This document shows positions 35,021 through 43,500 of a DNA stretch of 64,000 bases, piece by piece. Origin of the DNA: Bin80 sp026708685 (GTDB lineage Bacteria > Bacteroidota > Rhodothermia > Rhodothermales > Bin80). The position numbers were made by a program, and so were the translations under genes. The notes beneath the pieces were generated by a model that did no database searches, had not been told where the DNA came from, and saw only the letters and a program-made list of their open reading frames with translations. The stretch is from assembly GCA_965200955.1 (NCBI GenBank), contig OZ241742.1:2542001-2606000 (forward strand). The letters run 5' to 3'. Numbering within the stretch: position 1 is the stretch's first letter; each line of letters begins with the position of its first letter.

Positions 35021-35907
35021 GCCAGCAGTAACGAACCAATTAAGGGGGCATCCTCTCCCAAGGTTGATTCAAGCACCTCAGGCGCATACAGCACAGCATT
35101 CTGCAATTCCTTTTGAATATTTGCTATGTATTCTGGGCGTTCCTGTCCAATGCTACCGCCGATCAGCAAGTATTCAGGATCAAGAACACTGGTCAGTCCA
35201 ATGGCAACCTGTGTTACATAGTCTACGGACTGCTTCACAAGTTTTTGTGCCGTTTCATTACCAGAATCCGCTGCTTTGAAGACTTCAATAGCTCGCTTAG
35301 AGTTGGGTTCTCCGCCGTGAATGTGAGCCCACTGTGATGCAAGTCCACTTCCACTTGAGTGACGTTCCGTACACCCTCCGGGTTGCCATAGATGTCCCAA
35401 ATATTTCGGTGATGGGATCATTGCACCAACTTCTCCTGCAGCATAGTTGGCTCCTCGTAGAAGAATTCCGTCAATTACAATTCCGGCTGCTATTCCTGTA
35501 CTTATTGTTAAAAAAACCACAGGAGAAGATCCAGGAAGAACACCAGCAAGTGATTCGGCATAGGCGGCGGCATTCACATCATTCTCGATCGTCACGGGAA
35601 CGTCAAGTCTTTTTTCTAACATGTACTTTAATGGTACATGATCCCATCCATGCAAATTAGCAGCACGGAGGATTGACCCCGTTCTGGTGTTGGCCATTCC
35701 AGGTGCCACGCATCCGACTGCAACCAGATCATCAATCTCTTTACGTCCATCCATCACTAACTCTGTGATGACATCCAAAACCGCGTTGGGGCCTTGCTGA
35801 GGTGTTGGGACTGATTTCTTATAGATCAACTCAAACGGATTTCTCTGGGATGCAATGGCACACCGGGTTGTAGTCCCTCCAATATCAATACCGACGAGTC
35901 GTCTCAT
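34972..35907 (-). CDS. ROK-family protein (glucokinase-like), second copy
   Basis: A 311-residue ROK sugar kinase. The phosphate-binding LVGIDIGGTTTRCAIA (4-19), VTIENDVNAAAYAE near 106, TISTGIAAGIVIDG near 135 and GGCTERHSSGSG near 180 follow family order; the last is a remnant of the zinc motif with few cysteines. Probable substrate glucose or a related hexose. It starts 5 bases after the DUF1080 gene's stop on the same strand, so the two are likely co-transcribed, which fits a disaccharide-degradation role. The 3' end overlaps the HTH gene. Confidence 0.8.
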   Translation of the reverse strand: MRRLVGIDIGGTTTRCAIASQRNPFELIYKKSVPTPQQGPNAVLDVITELVMDGRKEIDDLVAVGCVAPGMANTRTGSILRAANLHGWDHVPLKYMLEKRLDVPVTIENDVNAAAYAESLAGVLPGSSPVVFLTISTGIAAGIVIDGILLRGANYAAGEVGAMIPSPKYLGHLWQPGGCTERHSSGSGLASQWAHIHGGEPNSKRAIEVFKAADSGNETAQKLVKQSVDYVTQVAIGLTSVLDPEYLLIGGSIGQERPEYIANIQKELQNAVLYAPEVLESTLGEDAPLIGSLLLAQDLVEDLGFLEEDSF

Positions 35908-35912
35908 GAATC

Positions 35913-36674
35913 TTAATTGGAGTGGTGTTCTAAGTCACGAATCCAGATATTTCTGAACCGTGTGGGTTCATTGTGGTCTTGAAGAAGAATGGGGAGTCGT
36001 TCTTCGTGAGCCCTGTAAGGCGGGCGTGATTTGTGATCGGTGGGACCAGTCAGGATCACATTGTCTTGCACCAAAACGCCATTATGAAAAACGGTTACTC
36101 TGGCTGGACTCTTCAACTGTCCATCTTCTTCAAAGTGTGGTCTTCGGAAGACAATATCATACGCCTGCCATTCTAATGGGGGGCGGCTTGCATTCACCAG
36201 AGGGGGGTACTGCCCATACAGCGAAGCAGCCTGACCATCTGGATAGGTTGGATTGTTGTAGGAATTGAGAACCTGAACTTCATAGGTGCTCATCAAGTAG
36301 ACACCGCTATTGCCACTGTCCTGTCCAGTTCCACTGTTGGGAGTCGCCCACTCAATATGAAGTTGAACATCACCAAACGAGCGTGTCGTTTGGATGTGAC
36401 CCGAGCCAGGGACTACCTCCATGTAGTCATTGATCACCTGCCACTGAACTGAATCTTCATTCGTGTGGGTCCACTCGTTGAAATGAGTGCCATCAAATAA
36501 AACAATTGCATCCGATGGAGCAGCAGATGAGATCAGATCTCCAGGTGTTACCATCGTGGGCTGTGGACGATCGGGATCGTGAACATCCCATTCATCCAAG
36601 GAATGGACTTGGCTCAATCCTTGAGGTACAGTGGTTGCAAGAAGTACAAGATGGATCAATAAGAATGTACGCAT
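35913..36674 (-). CDS. exported DUF1080 (3-keto-disaccharide hydrolase-like) protein
   Basis: A 253-residue secreted protein with a signal peptide (1-22, ending GLSQ) and one DUF1080 concanavalin-like domain: AIVLFDGTHFNEWTH, YMEVVPGSGHIQT, FGDVQLHIEWATP, NSGVYLMSTYEVQVLNSY, and YDIVFRRPHF to the C-terminal FRNIWIRDLE. Members include hydrolases that cleave 3-keto-glycosides. The ATG at 36674 gives the signal peptide; the upstream extension is not conserved. It is followed by a ROK kinase gene and faces away from a GMC oxidoreductase gene, matching a 3-keto-sugar pathway. Confidence 0.8.
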   Translation of the reverse strand: MRTFLLIHLVLLATTVPQGLSQVHSLDEWDVHDPDRPQPTMVTPGDLISSAAPSDAIVLFDGTHFNEWTHTNEDSVQWQVINDYMEVVPGSGHIQTTRSFGDVQLHIEWATPNSGTGQDSGNSGVYLMSTYEVQVLNSYNNPTYPDGQAASLYGQYPPLVNASRPPLEWQAYDIVFRRPHFEEDGQLKSPARVTVFHNGVLVQDNVILTGPTDHKSRPPYRAHEERLPILLQDHNEPTRFRNIWIRDLEHHSN

Positions 36675-36964
36675 GAAAATAAAATTGGACAGATGGATTA
36701 AACGATCAAAATGACATTTGTATCGTGGAAACCATAGGAATGAACAAGACATCAAGGTGCGAATCCGTCCATCTCCCTAGAATCATCATCTAAAACTTGC
36801 ATAAATCTAAGCATTATTTTGAATTATTGACCACTGAATCCATTATTTGCACGACAGAATGAGGCGTAGATGATTGAGTATGGAGTCCTCTGATAATATT
36901 TGGATGGATAGATGATTTGTTCAACAGCTCAAGAATCATTAACTTATTGGACAGACCTTATGAA

Positions 36965-38689
36965 ATGTTTACGAATGTGCCTAACATAGTGCTTTCTCCA
37001 GATGTCACGGATGCCATTGTGGTTGGATCTGGCATCAGTGGAGGCTTTGCAGCCAAAGAGTTGACAGAAGCCGGGCTTGACGTTTTGCTCTTGGAACGGG
37101 GATTACATCTTGAGCATGGTGCTGGTTATATCACTGAATATCTCGAAGATTGGGACTTTCCCGCCCGTAATAGTAAAGGCTCACGCATTCATCAACAGAT
37201 CTATCCCGTTCAGTCCCGTACGTATGCTTTTGGTGAGCATACAGAGCATTTTTTTATCAACGACCTTGAGAATCCATATGTTGAAGCCGATCCATTTACA
37301 TGGATTAGGGCAGATGTCGTAGGCGGTCGTTCAATCTTATGGGCTCGCCAGTGCTACCGATGGGGCCCGCAGGATTTTGAAGCCAATCTGCACGATGGCA
37401 TGGGCACTGACTGGCCCATCCGATATGAAGATATAGCTCCGTGGTATGATTATGTCGAACGATTCGTTGGGATCACGGGTCAGAAAGAGGGACTTGAGCA
37501 ATGTCCAGACGGTGCCTTTTTACCACCGATGGAGATGAATTGGGCGGAGAAGTGCGTCCAGAAGGCGATCGACAAACATTTTGATGATCGATTGATGACC
37601 ATTGGTCGTGCCGCAATCTTAACCCAGCCTCATATGGGCAGAGCTGCGTGTCATTATTGTGGAGAATGTTATCGCGGCTGCTCTGCGGGGGCTTATTTCA
37701 GTAGTTTAAGTTCTACTTTACCAGCAGCTGTTGCAACGGGCAGGTTTACTCTACAGCCAGAGAGTATCGTTCACAGCATTATTTACGATGAAGAGAAGGG
37801 GAAAGCTACTGGAGTTCGCTATATTGATCGCAAAACCAAGGTGATGAAAGAGGCGTATGCCAACCTGATCTTTTTGTGTGCATCTGCACTTGGGAGCACT
37901 CAGATTATGCTCAACTCCACCTCTTCACGTTTTCCAAATGGATTTGCGAATGATAGTGGAGTACTGGGGCATTACCTCATGGATCACCATTTTCAAATTG
38001 GAGCATCTGGACAGATATCAGGGGGAGAAGACCGATATTATCAGGGGAGCCGCCCCAACGGAATCTACATTCCACGATTCCGAAATCTTTCGCGAAAGAC
38101 AGAGCGTAGCGATTATCTCAGAGGATTTGGATATCAGGGTGAGGCATCAAGGCCTTCTTGGAATCGCCCCGCCTCTGGCTTTGGTATGCAATTCAAACAA
38201 GAACTGCGACATCCTGGAGCATGGGAAATGATCTTGGAGGGATTTGGGGAAGCGTTGCCGAGATTCAACAATTATGTAACGTTGGATGAATCCGTTACCG
38301 ATGCATGGGGAATCCCCGCTCTCAAGATTCATTGTCAGTGGGGAGAAAACGAGTTTGCCATGCGAGAGGACATGATGCAATCCGCTACAGAAATGTTAGA
38401 AGCTGCGGGTGCAAAAAATATTCAAACCTACGATCATTTTGCAGAGGGAAGCCTTGGTGCGGAGCCAGGTCTTGGAATCCATGAGATGGGCACAGCCCGT
38501 ATGGGGCATGACCCCAAAACTAGCGTATTGAATGCCCACAACCAATGTCATGCAGCTCCGAATGTATTTGTTACTGATGGTGCATGTATGACTTCATCTG
38601 CCTGCCAAAACCCATCCATCACGTATATGGCCCTCACAGCTAGAGCTACAGGTCATGCGGTTGACGAATTAAAACGCCTCAACCTCTGA
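36965..38689 (+). CDS. GMC-family oxidoreductase (3-keto-sugar forming type)
   Basis: A 574-residue FAD-dependent GMC oxidoreductase. The N-terminal dinucleotide fold AIVVGSGISGGFAAKEL is at about 17-33, RADVVGGRSILWARQCYRWGP near 120, and the C-terminal GMC block MGTARMG and NVFVTDGACMTSSACQNPS, where the active-site His/Asn lie. A cysteine cluster HYCGECYRGCSAG sits near 230. This form resembles bacterial glucoside 3-dehydrogenases, which oxidise a sugar C3 hydroxyl. The ATG at 36965 is used; a TTG at 36917 would add 16 residues. Its divergent neighbour is a DUF1080 protein, a likely partner in 3-keto-glycoside cleavage. Confidence 0.82.
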   Translation: MFTNVPNIVLSPDVTDAIVVGSGISGGFAAKELTEAGLDVLLLERGLHLEHGAGYITEYLEDWDFPARNSKGSRIHQQIYPVQSRTYAFGEHTEHFFINDLENPYVEADPFTWIRADVVGGRSILWARQCYRWGPQDFEANLHDGMGTDWPIRYEDIAPWYDYVERFVGITGQKEGLEQCPDGAFLPPMEMNWAEKCVQKAIDKHFDDRLMTIGRAAILTQPHMGRAACHYCGECYRGCSAGAYFSSLSSTLPAAVATGRFTLQPESIVHSIIYDEEKGKATGVRYIDRKTKVMKEAYANLIFLCASALGSTQIMLNSTSSRFPNGFANDSGVLGHYLMDHHFQIGASGQISGGEDRYYQGSRPNGIYIPRFRNLSRKTERSDYLRGFGYQGEASRPSWNRPASGFGMQFKQELRHPGAWEMILEGFGEALPRFNNYVTLDESVTDAWGIPALKIHCQWGENEFAMREDMMQSATEMLEAAGAKNIQTYDHFAEGSLGAEPGLGIHEMGTARMGHDPKTSVLNAHNQCHAAPNVFVTDGACMTSSACQNPSITYMALTARATGHAVDELKRLNL

Positions 38690-38774
38690 GTCTCATGTTC
38701 CGATTCGTGCGATTGAATCCTCATGTACTCCTGTTCAGGTAGCAGGCTACTGGCCACTGCATCCTGCTCATGAG

Positions 38775-41700
38775 TTATTTGACACTCATAAAGTGTCCAA
38801 CGTGCACCGAAGAGGACTTGTCATCCAAAGATGTTGCATGAATCCGATACAGATACGCACCGGAAGGCAAATTCAGATCGCTGAGTAGCATTTCATGTGC
38901 CCATCCTGCGGTCAGATACACCGATGGGGTTGCAATCAATCGCCTTCCCGTGACATCCATGACTTCTACCTGCACTTGTGCAGGCCACGGAAGATCAAAG
39001 ACCAGATTCGTGGAACTCTGGAAAGGATTGGGGTAATTGGAATACCCATGTAATTCTTGGGGGATTCCTGGGTTTTCTTCTGTGTGAACAGGAGAGATGA
39101 CACCAATGCTAAACACAAGGCTATCTGCCACCCCATTTTGATCCATAGCTTTGTAGGTCAAGGAGATGGGTGGAGTCACCTCTAAGGGGGTTCCACTGAT
39201 CGTACGGGTCGCAAGATCAAATTTCATATCAAATGGAAGATCCAACAGCGTAAGGGTATACCGGATGGGAGGCACTCCTCCAGTCACCTCTGGAAGCACG
39301 AGTGGATCAATAGTCTGACCGCGAGGATAGGATTGATTGGCAACGGTTTCGGTAAAAGTGATCGTGTACACCTCCACACTGAAGTCTATTTGACTGGTGG
39401 TCGCCTCACGATCTTCCACGGTATAGGTATAGACCTGCGACTTCGTCACCTGTGAAGGCGTTCCGCTGAGCGTACGTGTTTCGACATCAAAGGTGAGCCC
39501 ACTCGGTAGATCTGGGGTTAGGGTGTACGTATAGGGTAGTGCCCCTCCCATTGCACTGGGGAGGATAAGATCAGCAATCGCTTTTCCGACAGGATACATT
39601 TGATCTGCAATCGAGTCTGCAAGGGCTAATTCTGGCGGTAGAGTGACCTCTATGGTAAAGGTTTGCATCGCTGTGGCATTATCGTCATCGGTGATCGTAT
39701 ACGTATAGGTGGTTGCAGGCATGCTCGCTGAGGGGGTTCCACTGAGGGTTTGTGTGGACGCATCAAACTCAAGTCCCACTGGCAGATCCGGCGTGAGAGC
39801 ATAACGATAGGGCAGTGTTCCCCCTACGGCATCTGAAAGCACTACCTCATCAATCGGTATGCCCATCACAAAGGTTTGATTGGGAATCGTGGCTACAAGA
39901 CACAATGGTTGCACATCAGGATCGTCATCGTCGACAATGGTTAGTGTGTGCACACTTTGGCTTCCTATATCATATCCTGTGCTATTGGTCAGCGTCACGA
40001 TCACCGTCTCGTCCGATTCATCTATTGGATCATTGGTGATCACGATGGAGAGATTCGCTGAGGTCGCATTGGCGGCCACTGTGATGGAGCCTGATCCCTT
40101 GATCGTGTAATCGGCATTTTCAGTGGCTGTACCTCCCAGAGAGTAGGCAATGGTGAGTGAACTCTTAGATGCTGGATTCACATTTACCTGCACGGTTGCC
40201 GTGGATGTTGTTTCGTTGACCTGAGAAGATGCTGCGTCAAACGAGACCACCACAGCAGTTGTTGTCCCAGATGTTGTCGTGATAGCACTGTCTACATCGG
40301 ATGCTGGGCCTTCAACCCCCTCCGCATTGATCGCATAAACGCGGTAATGGCGGGTACTGCCTTCGGTCAAGCCTGTATGGGAATAGGTGGTTTCGCTGTG
40401 ATTCGCCTCCAGATCCGTCCAGTTGGTGCCTTCATCTTCCGATACTTCAATCCGATACCCTGTAATGAACGCACTTCCAGAATTGGATGGGGCCTCCCAT
40501 GATAGATTGATGGTCGTTGGACCATCTGCCGCCGCACTGAGTGCTCTCGGTGCACTTGGTGCGGCTCCCGTTGTTGTGCCGGTTGTTGCACTAGCTGCAT
40601 TGGATGGTTGGGCACTTTCCCCCACCGAGTTGCTGGCATAAACACGGTAATGCCGCGTTGTTCCAGAATTAAGTCCAGTATCGGCATAGGTGCGCCCCGC
40701 ACCCGTATGTGCGGGAGAAACATTTTGCCAGTTTGAAGTCCCGTTGGCTGACCACTCAATCCGGTAGCCGCTGATTGTCGCTCCGCCATCACTCGCCGGA
40801 GCGGTCCAACTCAGGTTGATGATCGTCTGCCCCGATGCCGTTGCGGTCAGCGACCTCGGTGCACTCGGTGCTGTGGCCGCAGCGGTTGTCGCGTTCGCTG
40901 TATTGGACCATCCACTACTGCCTACCGAGTTGATGGCTCGCACCCGGTAGTGACGGGCAGTGCCAGCGGTCAAGCCAGTGTGGGAGTAGCTGGTCGTGCT
41001 ATGACTTGCCACCAGTTGCGAGAAACTTGATCCCCCATTTGTAGATACCTCAATCCGGTAGCCGCTGATGGCCGCTCCGCCATCACTTGCAGGAGCTGTC
41101 CAGCTCAGGTTGATGATCGTTTGTCCAGAGGCGGTTGCAGTGAGCGAAGTCGGTACATCGGGAACAGTCGCCGTCAGTGAAGCGGTCGTGGCGTTCGCTG
41201 TATTGGACCATCCACTACTGCCTACCGAGTTGATGGCTCGCACCCGGTAGTGACGGGCAGTGCCAGCGGTCAAGCCAGTGTGCGAATAGCTGGTCCCGCT
41301 CTGACTTGCCACCAGTTGCGAGAAACTTGATCCCCCATTTGTGGATACATCAATCCGGTAGCCGCTAATGGCGGCACCGCCATCACTTGTCGGAGCTGTC
41401 CAACTCAAATCAATCGTGGTTTGCCCATCAGCAGCAGCAGTCAGCGAAGTCGGTGCACCGGGAGCAGTGGCTGCCGCAGTCGTGGCATTCGCTGTATTGG
41501 ACCATCCACTATTGCCTACCGAGTTGATGGCTCGCACCCGGTAGTGACGGGCAGTGCCAGCGGTCAAGCCAGTGTGGGAGTAGCTGGTCGTGCTATGACT
41601 TGCCACCAGTTGCGAGAAACTTGATCCCCCATTTGTAGATACCTCAATCCGGTAGCCGCTGATGGCCGCTCCGCCATCACTTGTTGGAGCTGTCCAGCTC

Positions 41701-42296
41701 AGGTTGATGATCGTTTGTCCAGAGGCGGTTGCAGTGAGTGAAGTCGGTGCACCGGGGGCAGTGGCTGCCGCAGTCGTGGCATTCGCTGTATTAGACCATC
41801 CACTACTGCCTACCGAGTTGATGGCACGCACCCGATAGTGACGGGCAGTGCCAGCGGTCAAGCCAGTGTGCGAATAGCTGGTCCCGCTCTGACTTGCTAC
41901 CAGTTGCGAGAAACTCGATCCCCCATTTGTAGATACCTCAATCCGGTAGCCGCTAATGGCCGCTCCGCCATCACTTGCCGGAGCTGTCCAGCTCAGATTG
42001 ATGATTGTTTGTCCAGAGGCGGTTGCAGTGAGCGAAGTCGGTACACCGGGAACAGTCGCCGTCGGTGAAGCGGTCGTGGCATTCGCTGTATTGGACCATC
42101 CACTATTGCCTACCGAGTTGATGGCACGCACCCGGTAGTGACGGGCAGTGCCAGCGGTCAAGCCAGTATGCGAATAGCTGGTTGTGCTATGACTTGCCAC
42201 CAGTTGCGAGAAACTTGATCCCCCATTTATAGATACCTCAATCCGGTAGCCGCTAATGGCGGCACCGCCATCACTAGTCGGAGCTGTCCAACTCAA
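38775..42296 (-). CDS. C-terminal part of giant FN3-repeat protein with type IX sorting domain
   Basis: This open part is the downstream portion of the protein begun at 45541 and is separated from it by an amber codon at 42390-42392; its first residue here is not a true start. It holds about seven fibronectin type III repeats of 96-100 residues (SWTAPASDGGAAISGYRIEV, then RHYRVRAINSVG), most nearly identical. A Calx-beta domain follows (TATVQVNVN to DDDDPD), then three He_PIG-type putative Ig domains (GVPPIRYTL, GGALPYTYTLTPDLPSG). The C-terminal type IX sorting domain has YPNPF, then MDVTGRRL and SGAYLYRI. It would be a cell-surface adhesin-like protein. Whether it is made depends on the lesion. 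Confidence 0.72.
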   Translation of the reverse strand: MSWTAPTSDGGAAISGYRIEVSINGGSSFSQLVASHSTTSYSHTGLTAGTARHYRVRAINSVGNSGWSNTANATTASPTATVPGVPTSLTATASGQTIINLSWTAPASDGGAAISGYRIEVSTNGGSSFSQLVASQSGTSYSHTGLTAGTARHYRVRAINSVGSSGWSNTANATTAAATAPGAPTSLTATASGQTIINLSWTAPTSDGGAAISGYRIEVSTNGGSSFSQLVASHSTTSYSHTGLTAGTARHYRVRAINSVGNSGWSNTANATTAAATAPGAPTSLTAAADGQTTIDLSWTAPTSDGGAAISGYRIDVSTNGGSSFSQLVASQSGTSYSHTGLTAGTARHYRVRAINSVGSSGWSNTANATTASLTATVPDVPTSLTATASGQTIINLSWTAPASDGGAAISGYRIEVSTNGGSSFSQLVASHSTTSYSHTGLTAGTARHYRVRAINSVGSSGWSNTANATTAAATAPSAPRSLTATASGQTIINLSWTAPASDGGATISGYRIEWSANGTSNWQNVSPAHTGAGRTYADTGLNSGTTRHYRVYASNSVGESAQPSNAASATTGTTTGAAPSAPRALSAAADGPTTINLSWEAPSNSGSAFITGYRIEVSEDEGTNWTDLEANHSETTYSHTGLTEGSTRHYRVYAINAEGVEGPASDVDSAITTTSGTTTAVVVSFDAASSQVNETTSTATVQVNVNPASKSSLTIAYSLGGTATENADYTIKGSGSITVAANATSANLSIVITNDPIDESDETVIVTLTNSTGYDIGSQSVHTLTIVDDDDPDVQPLCLVATIPNQTFVMGIPIDEVVLSDAVGGTLPYRYALTPDLPVGLEFDASTQTLSGTPSASMPATTYTYTITDDDNATAMQTFTIEVTLPPELALADSIADQMYPVGKAIADLILPSAMGGALPYTYTLTPDLPSGLTFDVETRTLSGTPSQVTKSQVYTYTVEDREATTSQIDFSVEVYTITFTETVANQSYPRGQTIDPLVLPEVTGGVPPIRYTLTLLDLPFDMKFDLATRTISGTPLEVTPPISLTYKAMDQNGVADSLVFSIGVISPVHTEENPGIPQELHGYSNYPNPFQSSTNLVFDLPWPAQVQVEVMDVTGRRLIATPSVYLTAGWAHEMLLSDLNLPSGAYLYRIHATSLDDKSSSVHVGHFMSVK

Positions 42297-43500
42297 ATCA
42301 ATCGTGGTTTGCCCATCAGCAACAGCAGTCAGTGAAGTCGGTGCACCGGGAACAGTGGCTGCCGCAGTCGTGGCATTCGCTGTATTGGACTATCCACTAC
42401 TGCCTACCGAGTTGATGGCACGCACCCGATAGTGACGGGCAGTGCCAGCGGTCAAGCCAGTGTGGGAATAGCTGGTCCCGCTCTGACTTGCTACCAGTTG
42501 AGAGAAACTCGATCCCCCATTTGTAGATACCTCAATCCGGTAGCCGCTAATGGCGGCACCGCCATCACTTGTCGGAGCTGTCCAACTCAAATCAATCGTG
42601 GTTTGCCCATCAGCAACAGCAGTCAGTGAAGTCGGTGCACCGGGGGCAGTGACTGCCGCAGTCGTGGCATTCGCTGTATTAGACCATCCACTACTGCCTA
42701 CCGAGTTGATGGCTCGCACCCGATAGTGACGGGCAGTGCCAGCGGTCAAGCCAGTGTGCGAATAGCTGGTCCCGCTCTGACTTGCTACCAGTTGCGAGAA
42801 ATTCGTTCCCCCGTCTGTAGATACATCAATCCGGTAGCCGCTGATGGTCGCTCCGCCGTTACTTGTTGGAGCTGTCCAGCTCAGGTTGATGATCGTTTGT
42901 CCAGAGGCGGTTGCAGTGAGTGAAGTCGGTGCACCGGGAACAGTGGCTGCCGCAGTCGTGGCATTCGCTGTATTAGACCATCCACTACTGCCTACCGAGT
43001 TGATGGCTCGCACCCGGTAGTGACGGGCAGTGCCAGCGGTCAAGCCAGTGTGGGAATAGCTGGTCCCGCTCTGACTTGCTACCAGTTGAGAGAAATTCGT
43101 TCCCCCGTCTGTAGATACCTCAATCCGATAGCCGCTGATGGTCGCTCCGCCGTTACTTGTTGGAGCTGTCCAACTCAGGTTGATGATCGTTTGTCCAGAG
43201 GCGGTTGCAGTGAGTGAAGTCGGTGCACCGGGGGCAGTGGCTGCCGCAGTCGTGGCATTCGCTGTATTAGACCATCCACTACTGCCTACCGAGTTGATGG
43301 CACGCACCCGGTAGTGATGGGCAGTGCCAGCGGTCAAGCCAGTGTGCGAATAGCTGGTTGTGCTATGACTTGCCACCAGTTGCGAGAAATTCGTTCCTCC
43401 GTCTGTAGATACATCAATCCGATAGCCGCTGATGGTCGCTCCGCCGTTACTTGTTGGAGCTGTCCAACTCAGGTTAATCGTGGTTGGCCCATTTGCCGTT
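40780..43500 (-). repeat. tandem near-identical FN3-coding repeats (about 294-300 bp units)
   Basis: About ten consecutive units of 294-300 bp encode FN3 domains with almost the same DNA (shared words such as GTAGTGACGGGCAGTGCCAG recur at about 42433, 42727 and 43020). Units at both ends of the protein are more diverged. Such an array can gain or lose units by recombination and is prone to assembly error, so the unit number here may not be exact. Confidence 0.75.

Noticed and set aside
38690..38774. Possible terminator (AGCAGG...CCTGCT) between the convergent GMC and FN3 genes
   Set aside because: The stem is short with a 16-base loop and no T run follows on either strand, so support is too weak.
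40780..43500. Regular repeats considered as a CRISPR array
   Set aside because: Units are about 294-300 bp, fully coding and contiguous, without short repeats and unique spacers; no cas genes are present.
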